Positions 17,752-27,786 of a stretch of DNA of 64,000 nt are shown here, piece by piece; the stretch's first letter is position 1, and each line of letters begins with the position of its first letter. This stretch comes from an uncultured Phocaeicola sp. (GTDB lineage: Bacteria; Bacteroidota; Bacteroidia; Bacteroidales; Bacteroidaceae), in NCBI GenBank assembly GCA_944320855.1, contig CALUJF010000004.1, positions 1-64,000 on the forward strand, in the 5' to 3' direction. The notes beneath the pieces are model-generated. The model saw only the letters and a program-made list of their open reading frames with translations. It made no database searches and was not told where the DNA came from. The translations under genes were made by a program, and so were the position numbers.

Positions 17752-20700
17752 ATGAAAATAAACATTCAAAATCCGAAATCGAGGTTTAAGGACCTTGGAT
17801 TGTGGCTTGCAGTTGTGCTATTGCTTGTGGGGCAAACTGCTTATGCCCAGACAAAAACAATAAAGGGAGTGGTGAAAGACCCTGCCGGTGAAACTGTCAT
17901 AGGGGCAAGTGTACTTGAAAAAGGTACCACAAACGGAACTATTACAGATTTCGACGGTAACTTCATGCTTGAAGTGTCAGAAAATGCCGTATTGCAAATC
18001 AGTTACATCGGCTTCCAGACTATAGAAGTGCCTGTAAAAGGCAAGTCAAGCCTTAATGTAATACTTAAGGAAGACACAGAGGTGCTGGAAGAGGTAGTCG
18101 TAGTAGGTTATGGTGCACAGAAAAAGGAAAGTGTGGTAGGTGCTATCTCGCAGGTATCATCCAAAGAACTGCTGAAATCGCCTGCTGCAAACGTGTCACA
18201 GGCTCTTGCCGGAAAAATCACTGGTGTAGTTACAAATCAGACATCAGGTGCTCCGGGAGCAGACGATGCATAGATATTCATTCGCGGACGTGCTACATTC
18301 GCAGGTGATGCGCAGCCTCTTATCCTGGTGGACGGTGTGGAACGTTCGTTCTCACAGATTGCGCCGGACGATATTGAAACAATATCTGTATTGAAGGATG
18401 CCTCAGCAACAGCCGTTTATGGTGTACGAGGTGCAAATGGTGTAATGCTTATCACTACCAAGCGCGGTAAAGAGCAGAAACCGAAGGTAAGCCTGTCTGC
18501 CAACTGGCAGATTCAGAGCCCTACACGCAGAGATACTTATCTGAATTCTTACGATTCTGTAGTATTGCTTGAGGAGGCTTTGGCAAATGACGGACTGCCT
18601 TCACAATATTCGGCATACGATCTCAGTATGTATAAAAAGTCTGTAGAAGGTACACTTACAGGACGCGATGCCGCAATATATCCTAATGTTGACTGGTATG
18701 ACACTGTCTTGCGCAAGAGTGCTCCGGCTCAGAGATATAATGTGAATATACAGGGCGGTACGAAAAGAGTACGCTATTATGCTTCGGCGGAATATTATGG
18801 TCAGGAAGGCTTGTTCAAAAATTTCAGTACCGACCAGTATGGCAACTCTTCGAATTCATCTTATCGCCGTTATGCGTTCCGTGGTAATCTGGATTTTAAG
18901 GTTATAGACGATCTGACTCTTTCTGTAAACTTCGGTACACGTTTCGAGGAAAGACGTACTCCTAACTCAAACGAGGCTCTGAATGGTTCTTACAGTGAAG
19001 TGTTCTATGAGATTAACCATACTCCGGGATGGCTCTTCCCTGTCAAATACGAGGGAGTGGAAGATGCTGACGGACGTACGTTGTATGGAGGTAACTCCCA
19101 GAATCAGAATAATATCGTAGGACGCCTGGCTGAAGCAGGCTTCTCACGTGCTACCAATACCATAAACGAAACAAACTTTATTGTAGATTATGACCTTCAT
19201 AAGATAACCGAGGGGCTGAAATTCCGAGGAATGGCTTCGTTCGACTATGATGCATATTACAACAGAAAGTTTACAGCTGCTTTCTCTACATACGAACTGA
19301 CAGATAGAGACCAATATAACACAATGGCAGGATATACACAGTTCAATAATGACACTGAACTTACTTATGCAGGTAATGACCAGACTACTACTTACAAGCT
19401 TTATCTTGAGGCACAGTTGAATTATGCGCGTAAGTTTGGCAAGCACGATGTTACGGCAATGTTGTTGTACAATCAGAACGATTATCGTTTCCAAGCAGAC
19501 CTGGCCCAGAGATATCAGGGACTTGTGGGACGCGCAACTTATGGTTATGACGACCGTTATCTTGCTGAAGTCAATTTCGGTTTCAACGGTTCTGAGAACT
19601 TCCGCAAAGGCAAGCGTTTTGGTTTCTTCCCTTCTTTCTCTTTGGGTTGGAGAATCTCGAATGAAAAGTTCATGGAAGGTACAAAGGGCTGGCTGGACAA
19701 TCTTAAGTTGAGAGGTTCGTACGGTGAGGTAGGTAATGATGTGTATATGGTGAACGGAGTGAAACAGCGTTTCCTTTACGAACCAGTGTGGACACAGTTA
19801 GCAAATGCATATATGTTCGGTAGTAACCGTTGGGAAACCGGTATCTACGAGAGCCAGTATCCTAACTACAATGTCACTTGGGAACGTGCAAGAAAGTATA
19901 ATGCCGGACTTGAGTTCAGCTTTGCAGGAGGACTGTTGAGCGGTACTTTTGATTATTTCTATGAGAAACGTACAGATATTCTTACTACTTACCAGTCCCG
20001 TCCTCAGTGGGTAGGAGTTAATATGGCTGCTGGTAACCTTGGAAGCACAAAGAACTCAGGTTATGAATTCGAATTGAAACACAATAATAGAATTGGGAAT
20101 GATTTCTATTACAATATAGGATTTACATTCTCGCATGCGCATAATGAGATTCTTGGAATGGACGAACCGGATGCAAAGACCGAATATCGTAAGAGAGAGG
20201 GGCATCCTATCAACCAATATTTCGGACTGGTGTGCGAGGGATTTGTCACTCAGGCGGACTTGGATAATCCTGATTTCCCTAAGTCAACATACGGAAATGT
20301 TTCTGTAGGCGACCTTAAATATAAGGATATGAACCATGACGGATTTATTGACGACAGAGATGAGACATTCATAGGATTCAGCGATATCCCTGAGAATACT
20401 TATTCATTGACACTCGGAGCACAGTGGAAAGGTTTCGGTATCAGCGTTATGCTATATGGGGTGGATAAAGTATCAAGATTCTATGATGCAGAAGCTATGT
20501 ATGCATTTGTTGATGGTGGTAAGGTAAGGGAACATCATATCGGAAGATGGAACCCTGCCATGAGTGAGGAATGGAATCTGGCAAATGCCACATATCCTTT
20601 GCTTCACTATGATGATGGCGGAAACCATAACCAGCGTCAGAACTCATTCTTCCTGAAAAACGGTGCATTCCTCAGACTCAAGAACGTGGAACTGAGCTAC

Positions 20701-20877
20701 TCGCTTCCTCAAAAATGGATTAAGAAGGCGTTGATGTCGGAATGCAGGGTATTTGTCAATGGCAATAACCTTGTGACATGGGATCATCTTGACGGACTGA
20801 CAGACCCTGAAAGCAACGGCTCTAACCGTTATCCTATAATGAAAACAGTAAACTTCGGTGTGAACATCCAGTTCTGA
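17752..20877 (+). pseudogene. SusC-like TonB-dependent receptor interrupted by an in-frame amber codon
   Basis: Full-length frame of 1041 codons encoding an outer-membrane glycan importer. It has a signal peptide (ending TAYAQ), a carboxypeptidase-regulatory-like domain (about 36-110, KGVVKDPAGETVIGASV), a TonB box (EEVVVVGYGAQKK) and a plug with LVDGVERSF and ASATAVYGVRGANGV. The barrel ends in NFGVNIQF, a proper C-terminal outer-membrane signature. Codon 174 (18271-18273) is TAG, directly between SGAPGADDA and IFIRGRATF; reading continues in the same frame after it. A C-to-T change of a CAG codon would explain it. No start with a signal peptide follows, so the remainder cannot be exported independently. 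TAG serves as a normal stop at 52536, which argues against recoding. Either a recent nonsense mutation or a sequencing error. Confidence 0.85.
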
Positions 20878-20916
20878 TTCCGGTAGAGGTAAGATTTATT
20901 AATAAAAAAATAGAAT

Positions 20917-22725
20917 ATGAGAAAGATAAACATTAGATATATTGCCTTGATAGCCGCCATGGCAGCATTTACTTCGTGCGAGGATATGTTTGGCGGTTAT
21001 CTTGACAAACAGCCGAGCAACGAACTGACGGAAGAAGAAACTTTCGGTTCATGGACAAACACCGAGCAGTTCCATTTCGATACTTATAACTTCCTTCGTG
21101 CCGGTGCATGCCGTATAAACAGTTCATGGATGGATTCGGCTACAGACCTTGGTCATACCAGTTATTCATATGCCGGTACGAGAGTAAGTTTCAATATCGG
21201 AAACTATTATGCTTCTGGAGCGGCAAACGAACTGACAGATACATGGGAACATTACTACAGAGGTATCAGAAAATGTAATATGCTGTTGGAACATATCGAT
21301 GCAGTTCCAAAATCGGCAGATGACACAAAAGAAGCATACGAAAGACTCTTGAAGATATACAAGGCTGAAGCACGTTTCTTCAGAGCGTATTTTCATTGGG
21401 AACTGTTCTTGAGATATGGTCCGGTGCCTATCATCAAAGAGACACTTGACCCGGACGGTGATCTTATAAGTATTGGTAAGGAACGTCCTACGGTGAAGGA
21501 ATTTGTACAGGATTTCGTTCTTGAGGAACTTATAGGTAATGCCGGATGTATGTCAGATCTTCTGACTCTCGACGAGGTAAGGGCCGACCTTGAAAACCTT
21601 GGTGGAAGAATCACGCAGCCGGTAGCATTGGCTTTGGCCAACAGAATTCAGCTTTATATGGCCAGCCCTATGTATAACTACCAGACCGGAATAACATGGA
21701 ATGACGTGATTGACAGTGCAGAGAAGTTTATAAAGACTTATGGACCGAATGGAACTTCCTCTTATTCTTTATACAATGTTTCTCCAGATGTACCTTCTCT
21801 CAATTATCAGAATGCTATACTTACTACAGCTACAGAGCAGGGCAAGAATCCGGAGATTATCTTCTGGAGAAACTCTGTTCCGGCAGGATGGAATGATATT
21901 GTGAATGATACTCCTGTGGGAGAGGGTGGAAACGGAGGTTTGTGCCCTTCACAAAATCTTGTTGATATGTACGATATGATTGACGGCACATCGCCTTTTG
22001 CTGAATACGACGAAACCGGTGCTCCTGTTTATGAAGATAATGGAAGCGGCGTACCTTCGCCAAAGGTAGCAACAGGAAGCAGATACAATGAAGCTAATCC
22101 GTGCAGCAGCCGCGATCCACGACTGAGCGCCTCTGTGCTTTACAACGGTAGCACGTGGGGTGATGGAGTGATTGATGTGATAAAAGGACATAGAGACAAT
22201 CCGCTCGGTAATGCTAACTCTACACCTACCGGTTATTACCTCCGCAAGTACATGCCTGAAAGTATTCTTACAAATAATCATTCCGGAACCGGATACCGTA
22301 ACTGGATTTTCATCCGTTATGCAGAAATATTGCTGAACTATGCCGAGGCTTTGTGTGAAACCGGAAGACTCGATGAGGCACTTGAAACTATTCAGCCTAT
22401 AAGAAACAGAGTAGGGCTTACTCTTGATTTGAAAACAAGAACGGATTTGAAAACACAGGATCAGGTAAGAAACTTTATCCGCAAGGAAAGAACAGTGGAA
22501 CTTGCTTTTGAGGATCATAGAGCATGGGATGTAAGAAGATGGAATGTTGCCGAAAAGTCTTTGGGACGCGACATCTATGGTATGGAGGTTACTCAGGAAA
22601 ATGGAAAACTGAAATACACCAGAAAGGTGGTAGCAAACCGCGTGTTTGAAACAAAGATGTATTTCTATCCAATACCTGAAGCAGAAGTCTGGAAGTCAGG
22701 AATAAAGAACAATCCAGGATGGTAA
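20917..22725 (+). CDS. SusD-like outer-membrane lipoprotein (pair of the interrupted SusC)
   Basis: Glycan-binding lid of a SusCD importer, 602 residues. Lipobox in AAFTSCEDMFGGYLD (Cys21). The SusD N-terminal region (DKQPSNELTEEETF), TPR-like helices (ARFFRAYFHWELFLRYG) and the C-terminal RagB/SusD signature (FIRYAEILLNYAEALCETG, then RKERTVELAFEDHRAWDVRRW, ending NPGW) are intact. It follows its SusC by 39 bp. If the amber codon upstream is real, this lid has no dedicated barrel unless it associates with another SusC, which is generally not expected because these pairs are matched. Strong family call; substrate (arabinan) inferred from the locus. Confidence 0.95.
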   Translation: MRKINIRYIALIAAMAAFTSCEDMFGGYLDKQPSNELTEEETFGSWTNTEQFHFDTYNFLRAGACRINSSWMDSATDLGHTSYSYAGTRVSFNIGNYYASGAANELTDTWEHYYRGIRKCNMLLEHIDAVPKSADDTKEAYERLLKIYKAEARFFRAYFHWELFLRYGPVPIIKETLDPDGDLISIGKERPTVKEFVQDFVLEELIGNAGCMSDLLTLDEVRADLENLGGRITQPVALALANRIQLYMASPMYNYQTGITWNDVIDSAEKFIKTYGPNGTSSYSLYNVSPDVPSLNYQNAILTTATEQGKNPEIIFWRNSVPAGWNDIVNDTPVGEGGNGGLCPSQNLVDMYDMIDGTSPFAEYDETGAPVYEDNGSGVPSPKVATGSRYNEANPCSSRDPRLSASVLYNGSTWGDGVIDVIKGHRDNPLGNANSTPTGYYLRKYMPESILTNNHSGTGYRNWIFIRYAEILLNYAEALCETGRLDEALETIQPIRNRVGLTLDLKTRTDLKTQDQVRNFIRKERTVELAFEDHRAWDVRRWNVAEKSLGRDIYGMEVTQENGKLKYTRKVVANRVFETKMYFYPIPEAEVWKSGIKNNPGW

Positions 22726-22757
22726 TCAGAATATTATCGACAATCAAGGATTCATAA

Positions 22758-25700
22758 ATGATAATGACAATGAAAAAATATATAAAACAAATAACAGGCA
22801 GAATAATGATGACTGCCTTTATGGCAATGTCTTCCGCAGGGTTGTTGGCACAAGACGGTATCCTAAAGGGAAGAGTAATTGACAAGGAGGGAAATCCGGT
22901 TGCGGGTGCTGTGGTAAATGTGATGGAAGGAAGTCGCATTGCACTGAGTGATGCCGACGGATATTTCAGCCTGAAGAAAGTGGGAAACAATGACGAAATA
23001 TATGCTTCGTGTGTGGGATATCTTCCTACAACCAAAGCGGTGGAGTTTGATGGAAACTTCGTGATTGTTCTCGAAGAAGATACAGATATATATCAGCATG
23101 AGTCGCCGGTTCCTTTCGGAAAGAAACCTATGAAGTATATGACTGAGGCTGTGTCGGTAGTATCAGGCGAAGAACTCCAGAAACATCCGGTGACTGTATT
23201 GCAGAATGCTTTCACTTCTACATTGACGGGAGTTGAAACGTATGAAAACAACTCCGAACCGGGATGGAGCGAAACGCTGTTCTATATTCGTGGATTGAGA
23301 ACTATGAACAACAATCTGGCAAACAATGGACAGATAGCCGACAAACCCCTTGTAATAGTTGACAATGTGGAACGTGACCTTTCTTTCCTCGATGCATATC
23401 CTATCGAAAGTATAACAGTGCTTAAGGATGCTGCAGCGTCTGCCATTTATGGTATGAAAGGCGCCAACGGTGCTATAATAGTTACTACCAAGCGAGGCGA
23501 AGCAGGAAAGACAAAGATAAACTTCACACAGGAAGTAGGTTTCCAGACATTGTCAGGCCTGCCGGAAAGCCAAAATGCATATAACTATGCACTTACAAAG
23601 AATCAGGCAAACTATCTTGACGGACTGGCACCGGAATTCTCTGATTACGACATAGAAATGTATCGTCGTGTTTGTGAGGGTGAACAACTGAGAGGTATGG
23701 ACAGATATAAATATTTCAATACCAACTGGTATGACACTATGCTTCGCGATGCAGCTCCGCAGTACAGAACAAACTTTCAGGTAAGCGGTGGTAATGCCAG
23801 AGCAAGATATTTTGTATCGTTCTCTTACTTGCGCCAGGAAGGTATGTACGATACTGAATGGACTGACTACAATGAAGGCTACAGCACACAGCATGTCTTG
23901 AATAGATATAACTTGCGCTCTAATATAGACATTGATGTTACAAAGTTTCTCAATGTATCTCTTGACCTTGGCGGACGTATAGACAATATCTCGCAGCCGG
24001 GAATTGATACATACGCATTGTTTACATGGGGAGGTGGCGAAAATTTGCCTATTTATCCTATTTATACTCCAAAGGGTGATTTCTTCTTCCCTACAGACAG
24101 CGATGCCAAGAACGGTGCGGCTCAGATTGCCGGTAGAGGTATTGAAAAGAACAGACGCCGTAACCTTTACACCACTATTACTGCAAATGGTGACCTCGGT
24201 GCTCTGGTCAAAGGTTTGAAAGCAGATATCACGTTGAGTTTCGACTCGTACGAAACATTCCAGCAGGTACAGAGAGCCGATATCGACGGTTTTTACTATA
24301 ACTTCAAGGATGATGTGGCTACTGTAGACGATTATACATATAAGCGTATGCGTACATCACTTTCACTGCCTAATCCTACTACTTCTCCGAGAGACTACTA
24401 CTACAATATAAATATAAATGGCGGACTGTCGTATAATAATGTCTTCAATAACAAACATTGGTTGTCGGCAAAAGCATTCGTAAGAACATACCAGAATGTA
24501 GTGCGAGGCCAGTATTCTTCCAATAGGTATTTGTCATATAACGGTCAGGCCACTTATGCATACGACAGCCGCTATATCCTTTCAGGTAATATCTCATACA
24601 TGGGATGCGACAATTTTGCTCCGGGAGAGCGCTTTGGGGTGTTCCCTGGTGTTTCTGCAGGATGGGTAATGTCTGAAGAACAATGGCTCAAGGACAGTGC
24701 AGTGAAACTCCTCAAGCTCCGACTCTCTTACGGACGTGCAGGTATGTCGAATATATATACCACTTCGGACGGTGGAGTGCCTGCTATAAGATATCCTTAT
24801 CAGGGAGCATATTCAATGGGCTCGGGATATAACTTCGGTACTGCTCAGGCTTATGACGAGGGTGTGTACGAATCGCTCGTGGGTAATGACAATATCAAAT
24901 GGGAAATATCAGATATGATCAACTTCGGTATCGACTTCGATTTCTGGGGTAAGAAACTCTACGGTTCGGTGGATGTATTCAAGGAATGGCGTTCTAACAT
25001 TCTTGTCACACGTTCTACTACTCCTGTGGGTATGTTCGGAGTAAGTGTGCCGCAGGACTCTTATGGTAAGGCTGAAACAAAAGGTGTAGAAGTGACTTTG
25101 GGACATTCTAACAGTATCGGTAAGTTCAATTATCACATATTGGGTATGCTGACATGGAATACAAACAAGATAACTGATATGGACGAAGTAGCTCCTGATT
25201 ATGCTTATCAGGCAAAGACAGGTAATAGAATAGGACAGAGTCAGCTCCTTCAGTGGCAGCAATGGGCAAGCGACCCTGATCTTATCCCTACTTCACATCA
25301 AGACGCTATAGATCATCCTGAGAAATATCCGTATCATTCGGCAGGTATATATCAGTTGGGTAATGCGATATTCAAGGATGTAAACGGAGACAGGATAATC
25401 GACTCTTATGACAAGGTTCCTATGGGATACACTAAGATACCAGAACTGATACCGACACTTAATATAGGATTTGAATGGATGGGATTTGATGCACGTGCCG
25501 TGTTCACGGCATATCTGAACAGAACAATAGGATGCCGTGAAAATATGGACTATGGATTCGGATGGGGTGGTACTGCCACACATGCTGTAACTCAGACTTG
25601 GGGATATTACACAGACGACCCTACAGATCCGCGCAACATCAACGCGAAATATCCGCGTCTGTCAAACTCTTTCAGTAATATCGACAGAAACTATCCTTAC

Positions 25701-25949
25701 AATGAATCGGATATATGGGTGGTAAATGGTGACTTCCTTTCACTCAGAAACGTTGAAGTTGGCTATTCATTGCCTAAGAAATGGCTTGCAAAGGCAAACA
25801 TTACCAACCTCAGAATTTACTTCAGCGGATATAACTTGTGCAACTGGAGCCATCTTCCAAAAGGCTTTGACCCGGAAAACCCAACCAACTACATTTGGGC
25901 GTATCCGAAAACCAAATCCTTTACTTTCGGTATAAATCTTGGATTCTAA
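22758..25949 (+). CDS. SusC-like TonB-dependent receptor, second arabinan importer
   Basis: Outer-membrane TonB-dependent transporter, up to 1063 residues. The ATG at 22770 (MKKYIKQITGRIM) gives the cleanest signal peptide (cleavage after GLLAQ); 22758 and 22764 are in-frame alternatives. Regulatory-like beta domain at about 35-110 (KGRVIDKEGNPVAGAV). The plug has LVIVDNVERDLSFLDAYP, then SITVLKDAAASAIYG. The barrel ends in FTFGINLGF. It lacks an obvious EEVVVVGYG TonB box: the equivalent stretch reads FGKKPMKYMTEAVSVVSG, so energy coupling may use a diverged box. It is divergent from the first SusC, suggesting a different oligosaccharide. It is intact and could cover import alone if the first receptor is lost. 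Confidence 0.94.
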   Translation: MIMTMKKYIKQITGRIMMTAFMAMSSAGLLAQDGILKGRVIDKEGNPVAGAVVNVMEGSRIALSDADGYFSLKKVGNNDEIYASCVGYLPTTKAVEFDGNFVIVLEEDTDIYQHESPVPFGKKPMKYMTEAVSVVSGEELQKHPVTVLQNAFTSTLTGVETYENNSEPGWSETLFYIRGLRTMNNNLANNGQIADKPLVIVDNVERDLSFLDAYPIESITVLKDAAASAIYGMKGANGAIIVTTKRGEAGKTKINFTQEVGFQTLSGLPESQNAYNYALTKNQANYLDGLAPEFSDYDIEMYRRVCEGEQLRGMDRYKYFNTNWYDTMLRDAAPQYRTNFQVSGGNARARYFVSFSYLRQEGMYDTEWTDYNEGYSTQHVLNRYNLRSNIDIDVTKFLNVSLDLGGRIDNISQPGIDTYALFTWGGGENLPIYPIYTPKGDFFFPTDSDAKNGAAQIAGRGIEKNRRRNLYTTITANGDLGALVKGLKADITLSFDSYETFQQVQRADIDGFYYNFKDDVATVDDYTYKRMRTSLSLPNPTTSPRDYYYNININGGLSYNNVFNNKHWLSAKAFVRTYQNVVRGQYSSNRYLSYNGQATYAYDSRYILSGNISYMGCDNFAPGERFGVFPGVSAGWVMSEEQWLKDSAVKLLKLRLSYGRAGMSNIYTTSDGGVPAIRYPYQGAYSMGSGYNFGTAQAYDEGVYESLVGNDNIKWEISDMINFGIDFDFWGKKLYGSVDVFKEWRSNILVTRSTTPVGMFGVSVPQDSYGKAETKGVEVTLGHSNSIGKFNYHILGMLTWNTNKITDMDEVAPDYAYQAKTGNRIGQSQLLQWQQWASDPDLIPTSHQDAIDHPEKYPYHSAGIYQLGNAIFKDVNGDRIIDSYDKVPMGYTKIPELIPTLNIGFEWMGFDARAVFTAYLNRTIGCRENMDYGFGWGGTATHAVTQTWGYYTDDPTDPRNINAKYPRLSNSFSNIDRNYPYNESDIWVVNGDFLSLRNVEVGYSLPKKWLAKANITNLRIYFSGYNLCNWSHLPKGFDPENPTNYIWAYPKTKSFTFGINLGF

Positions 25950-25965
25950 ACAAAACATTTATTGT

Positions 25966-27768
25966 ATGAAACGAATAAAATACTCTATACTTGCTGTAGC
26001 TGCAGCTCTATTGTCTGCAGGATGCGGTGATTTCCTCGACAAGGAATATGATGCCACGCTTTCTTCGGACAAGGTGTTCGAGAATCCTACGCTCACACGC
26101 CAGTTCCTTAGCAATATATATACTAACCTTCCGGATGGATTGGCGCCTTTCAATGATGCACAGTTTACTGATGCTTCACGTGACTGTATGACTGACAATG
26201 CTACTTCATACTGGGGACTACATTACTATACTAAGATTGCTACAGACTCGTACACAGCAAAAGATCATCCACTATTGGGACAGTGGAATGTCAACTTTGC
26301 GGGTATACGCAAGTGCAACACGTTCCTTAAGAATGTAAAAGAAAGTGTGGTTGGCAATGCAGACCTTGATGGTGATGATAACCATCTGTACGAACGATAT
26401 CGTAACGAAGCTATCTTACTTCGTGCAATATTCCATTTCGACCTTGTATGCTGGTTCGGTGATATGCTGATTGTTGCAGAAGATGAAAACGGAGAGCCGA
26501 TAATTTTTGATAAGGATAACTATGAAGAAATGAATCAGCCAAGAAAACCTGCAGCTGATGTCCTGAAATGGATTGCCGACCAATGCGACTTGGTTAAGGA
26601 CGAACTTCCTTTCAGATATAGCGACGAGTCTGTAAACTGGGGACGTGTAAACGGTGCTACAGCCTATGCTCTTAAATCGAGAGCATTGCTCTACAGAGCT
26701 TCGGCACTTAATAATCCTGATAATGACCCTTCACGCTGGACACAGGCTGCTGAGGCTGCAGTGGATTTTATGAATGTGAATGCGCAACAGTCAATACCAT
26801 ATGCTTTGTACACAGGTGATGCTGCAAATAATGTATGCTATGCTTCATCGGTGACAAATCCGGTATACAACAATGAAATTATACTCTCACGTTCTATATG
26901 GTGGACTAACAGAATTGAACAGGTGTTCCTACCTGTAGGTTTCACAGGAAGCTTCTCTGCTGCCGGACGTACAAATCCTACACAGAACTTTGTGGATTGT
27001 TTCGAAATGTCAAACGGAAAGAGGATAGACGAGAACGGTTCAGGTTATGATGAGGCTAATCCGTATGCCGACAGAGACCCTCGTCTTGACCAGCTTATTT
27101 TCCATCAGGGCTCTGTATGGGGAAATACCAACGACAATGAAAGCCGCAGCATTGACGTAAGAACTGTAGGCGGACCTGACTATGCAGCTTCGCTCGGTGG
27201 TACATGTACAGGATATTATGTAAAGAAATTTGCCAATAATATTTCTTGTAAGAATCCTATCAATTATCCTCATTCGTGGACTATATTCAGATATTCGGAG
27301 ATTTTGCTTAATGCGGCTGAGGCTTATTGTGAGGCTGGAGAACTTGAAAAGGCAGAGAGTTATGTCAATGAAATACGTCGCCGTGTAGGGATGCCTGATT
27401 ACGATGGGTATGATAAGGATGAACTGCTCAAACGAATCCGTAACGAACGCCGTATAGAACTGTGCTTTGAAGACCACCGTATGTGGGACTTGCGTCGTTG
27501 GCGTGCATACGACGGTGTTACAGCAGAGAATGAACTCGTAAAACCGCGTTATGAACAGCTGCTCAATCTATATGGAGTAGAGGTAAGTGGAACAGCTTCA
27601 AGACCTGTTTATACTTTTGGACCTGCACGTGCTGCACAGAACGGTGGACAGATAGAAACACGTGTGTTCAACATTCCTAAGAACTATTATTTCCCTATAC
27701 CTGACGATGATTTGAAGAAAGCTCCGAAACTTGGACAGAACCCAGGATGGGAGGTAAGTGAAAACTAA
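25966..27768 (+). CDS. SusD-like outer-membrane lipoprotein (second pair)
   Basis: Lid protein of the second importer, 600 residues from the ATG at 25966. A longer frame from 25939 overlaps the SusC stop but lacks a signal peptide at its start. The lipobox is in LLSAGCGDFLDKEYD (Cys20). SusD features: NEAILLRAIFHFDLVCWFGD, RYSEILLNAAEAYCEAGELE, RNERRIELCFEDHRMWDLRRW, and the terminal FPIPDDDLKKAPKLGQNPGW. It sits 16 bp after the SusC stop and 18 bp before the GH43 lipoprotein gene, so co-transcription is likely. It would sit on the outer face and close over the SusC barrel during import. Confidence 0.95.
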   Translation: MKRIKYSILAVAAALLSAGCGDFLDKEYDATLSSDKVFENPTLTRQFLSNIYTNLPDGLAPFNDAQFTDASRDCMTDNATSYWGLHYYTKIATDSYTAKDHPLLGQWNVNFAGIRKCNTFLKNVKESVVGNADLDGDDNHLYERYRNEAILLRAIFHFDLVCWFGDMLIVAEDENGEPIIFDKDNYEEMNQPRKPAADVLKWIADQCDLVKDELPFRYSDESVNWGRVNGATAYALKSRALLYRASALNNPDNDPSRWTQAAEAAVDFMNVNAQQSIPYALYTGDAANNVCYASSVTNPVYNNEIILSRSIWWTNRIEQVFLPVGFTGSFSAAGRTNPTQNFVDCFEMSNGKRIDENGSGYDEANPYADRDPRLDQLIFHQGSVWGNTNDNESRSIDVRTVGGPDYAASLGGTCTGYYVKKFANNISCKNPINYPHSWTIFRYSEILLNAAEAYCEAGELEKAESYVNEIRRRVGMPDYDGYDKDELLKRIRNERRIELCFEDHRMWDLRRWRAYDGVTAENELVKPRYEQLLNLYGVEVSGTASRPVYTFGPARAAQNGGQIETRVFNIPKNYYFPIPDDDLKKAPKLGQNPGWEVSEN

Positions 27769-27786
27769 CAATAAATCTGTAAACTC

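Noticed and set aside
18271..18273. TAG recoded as an amino acid
   Set aside because: TAG acts as a normal terminator at 52536-52538 and no suppressor tRNA is seen, so a nonsense mutation or sequence error is simpler.
18328..20877. Independent gene starting inside SusC after the amber codon
   Set aside because: The first codon is GTG in the middle of the plug domain, with no signal peptide or promoter; it is the remainder of the same gene.
25939..25965. SusD start overlapping the SusC stop
   Set aside because: The hydrophilic extension precedes a standard lipoprotein signal that begins at 25966.
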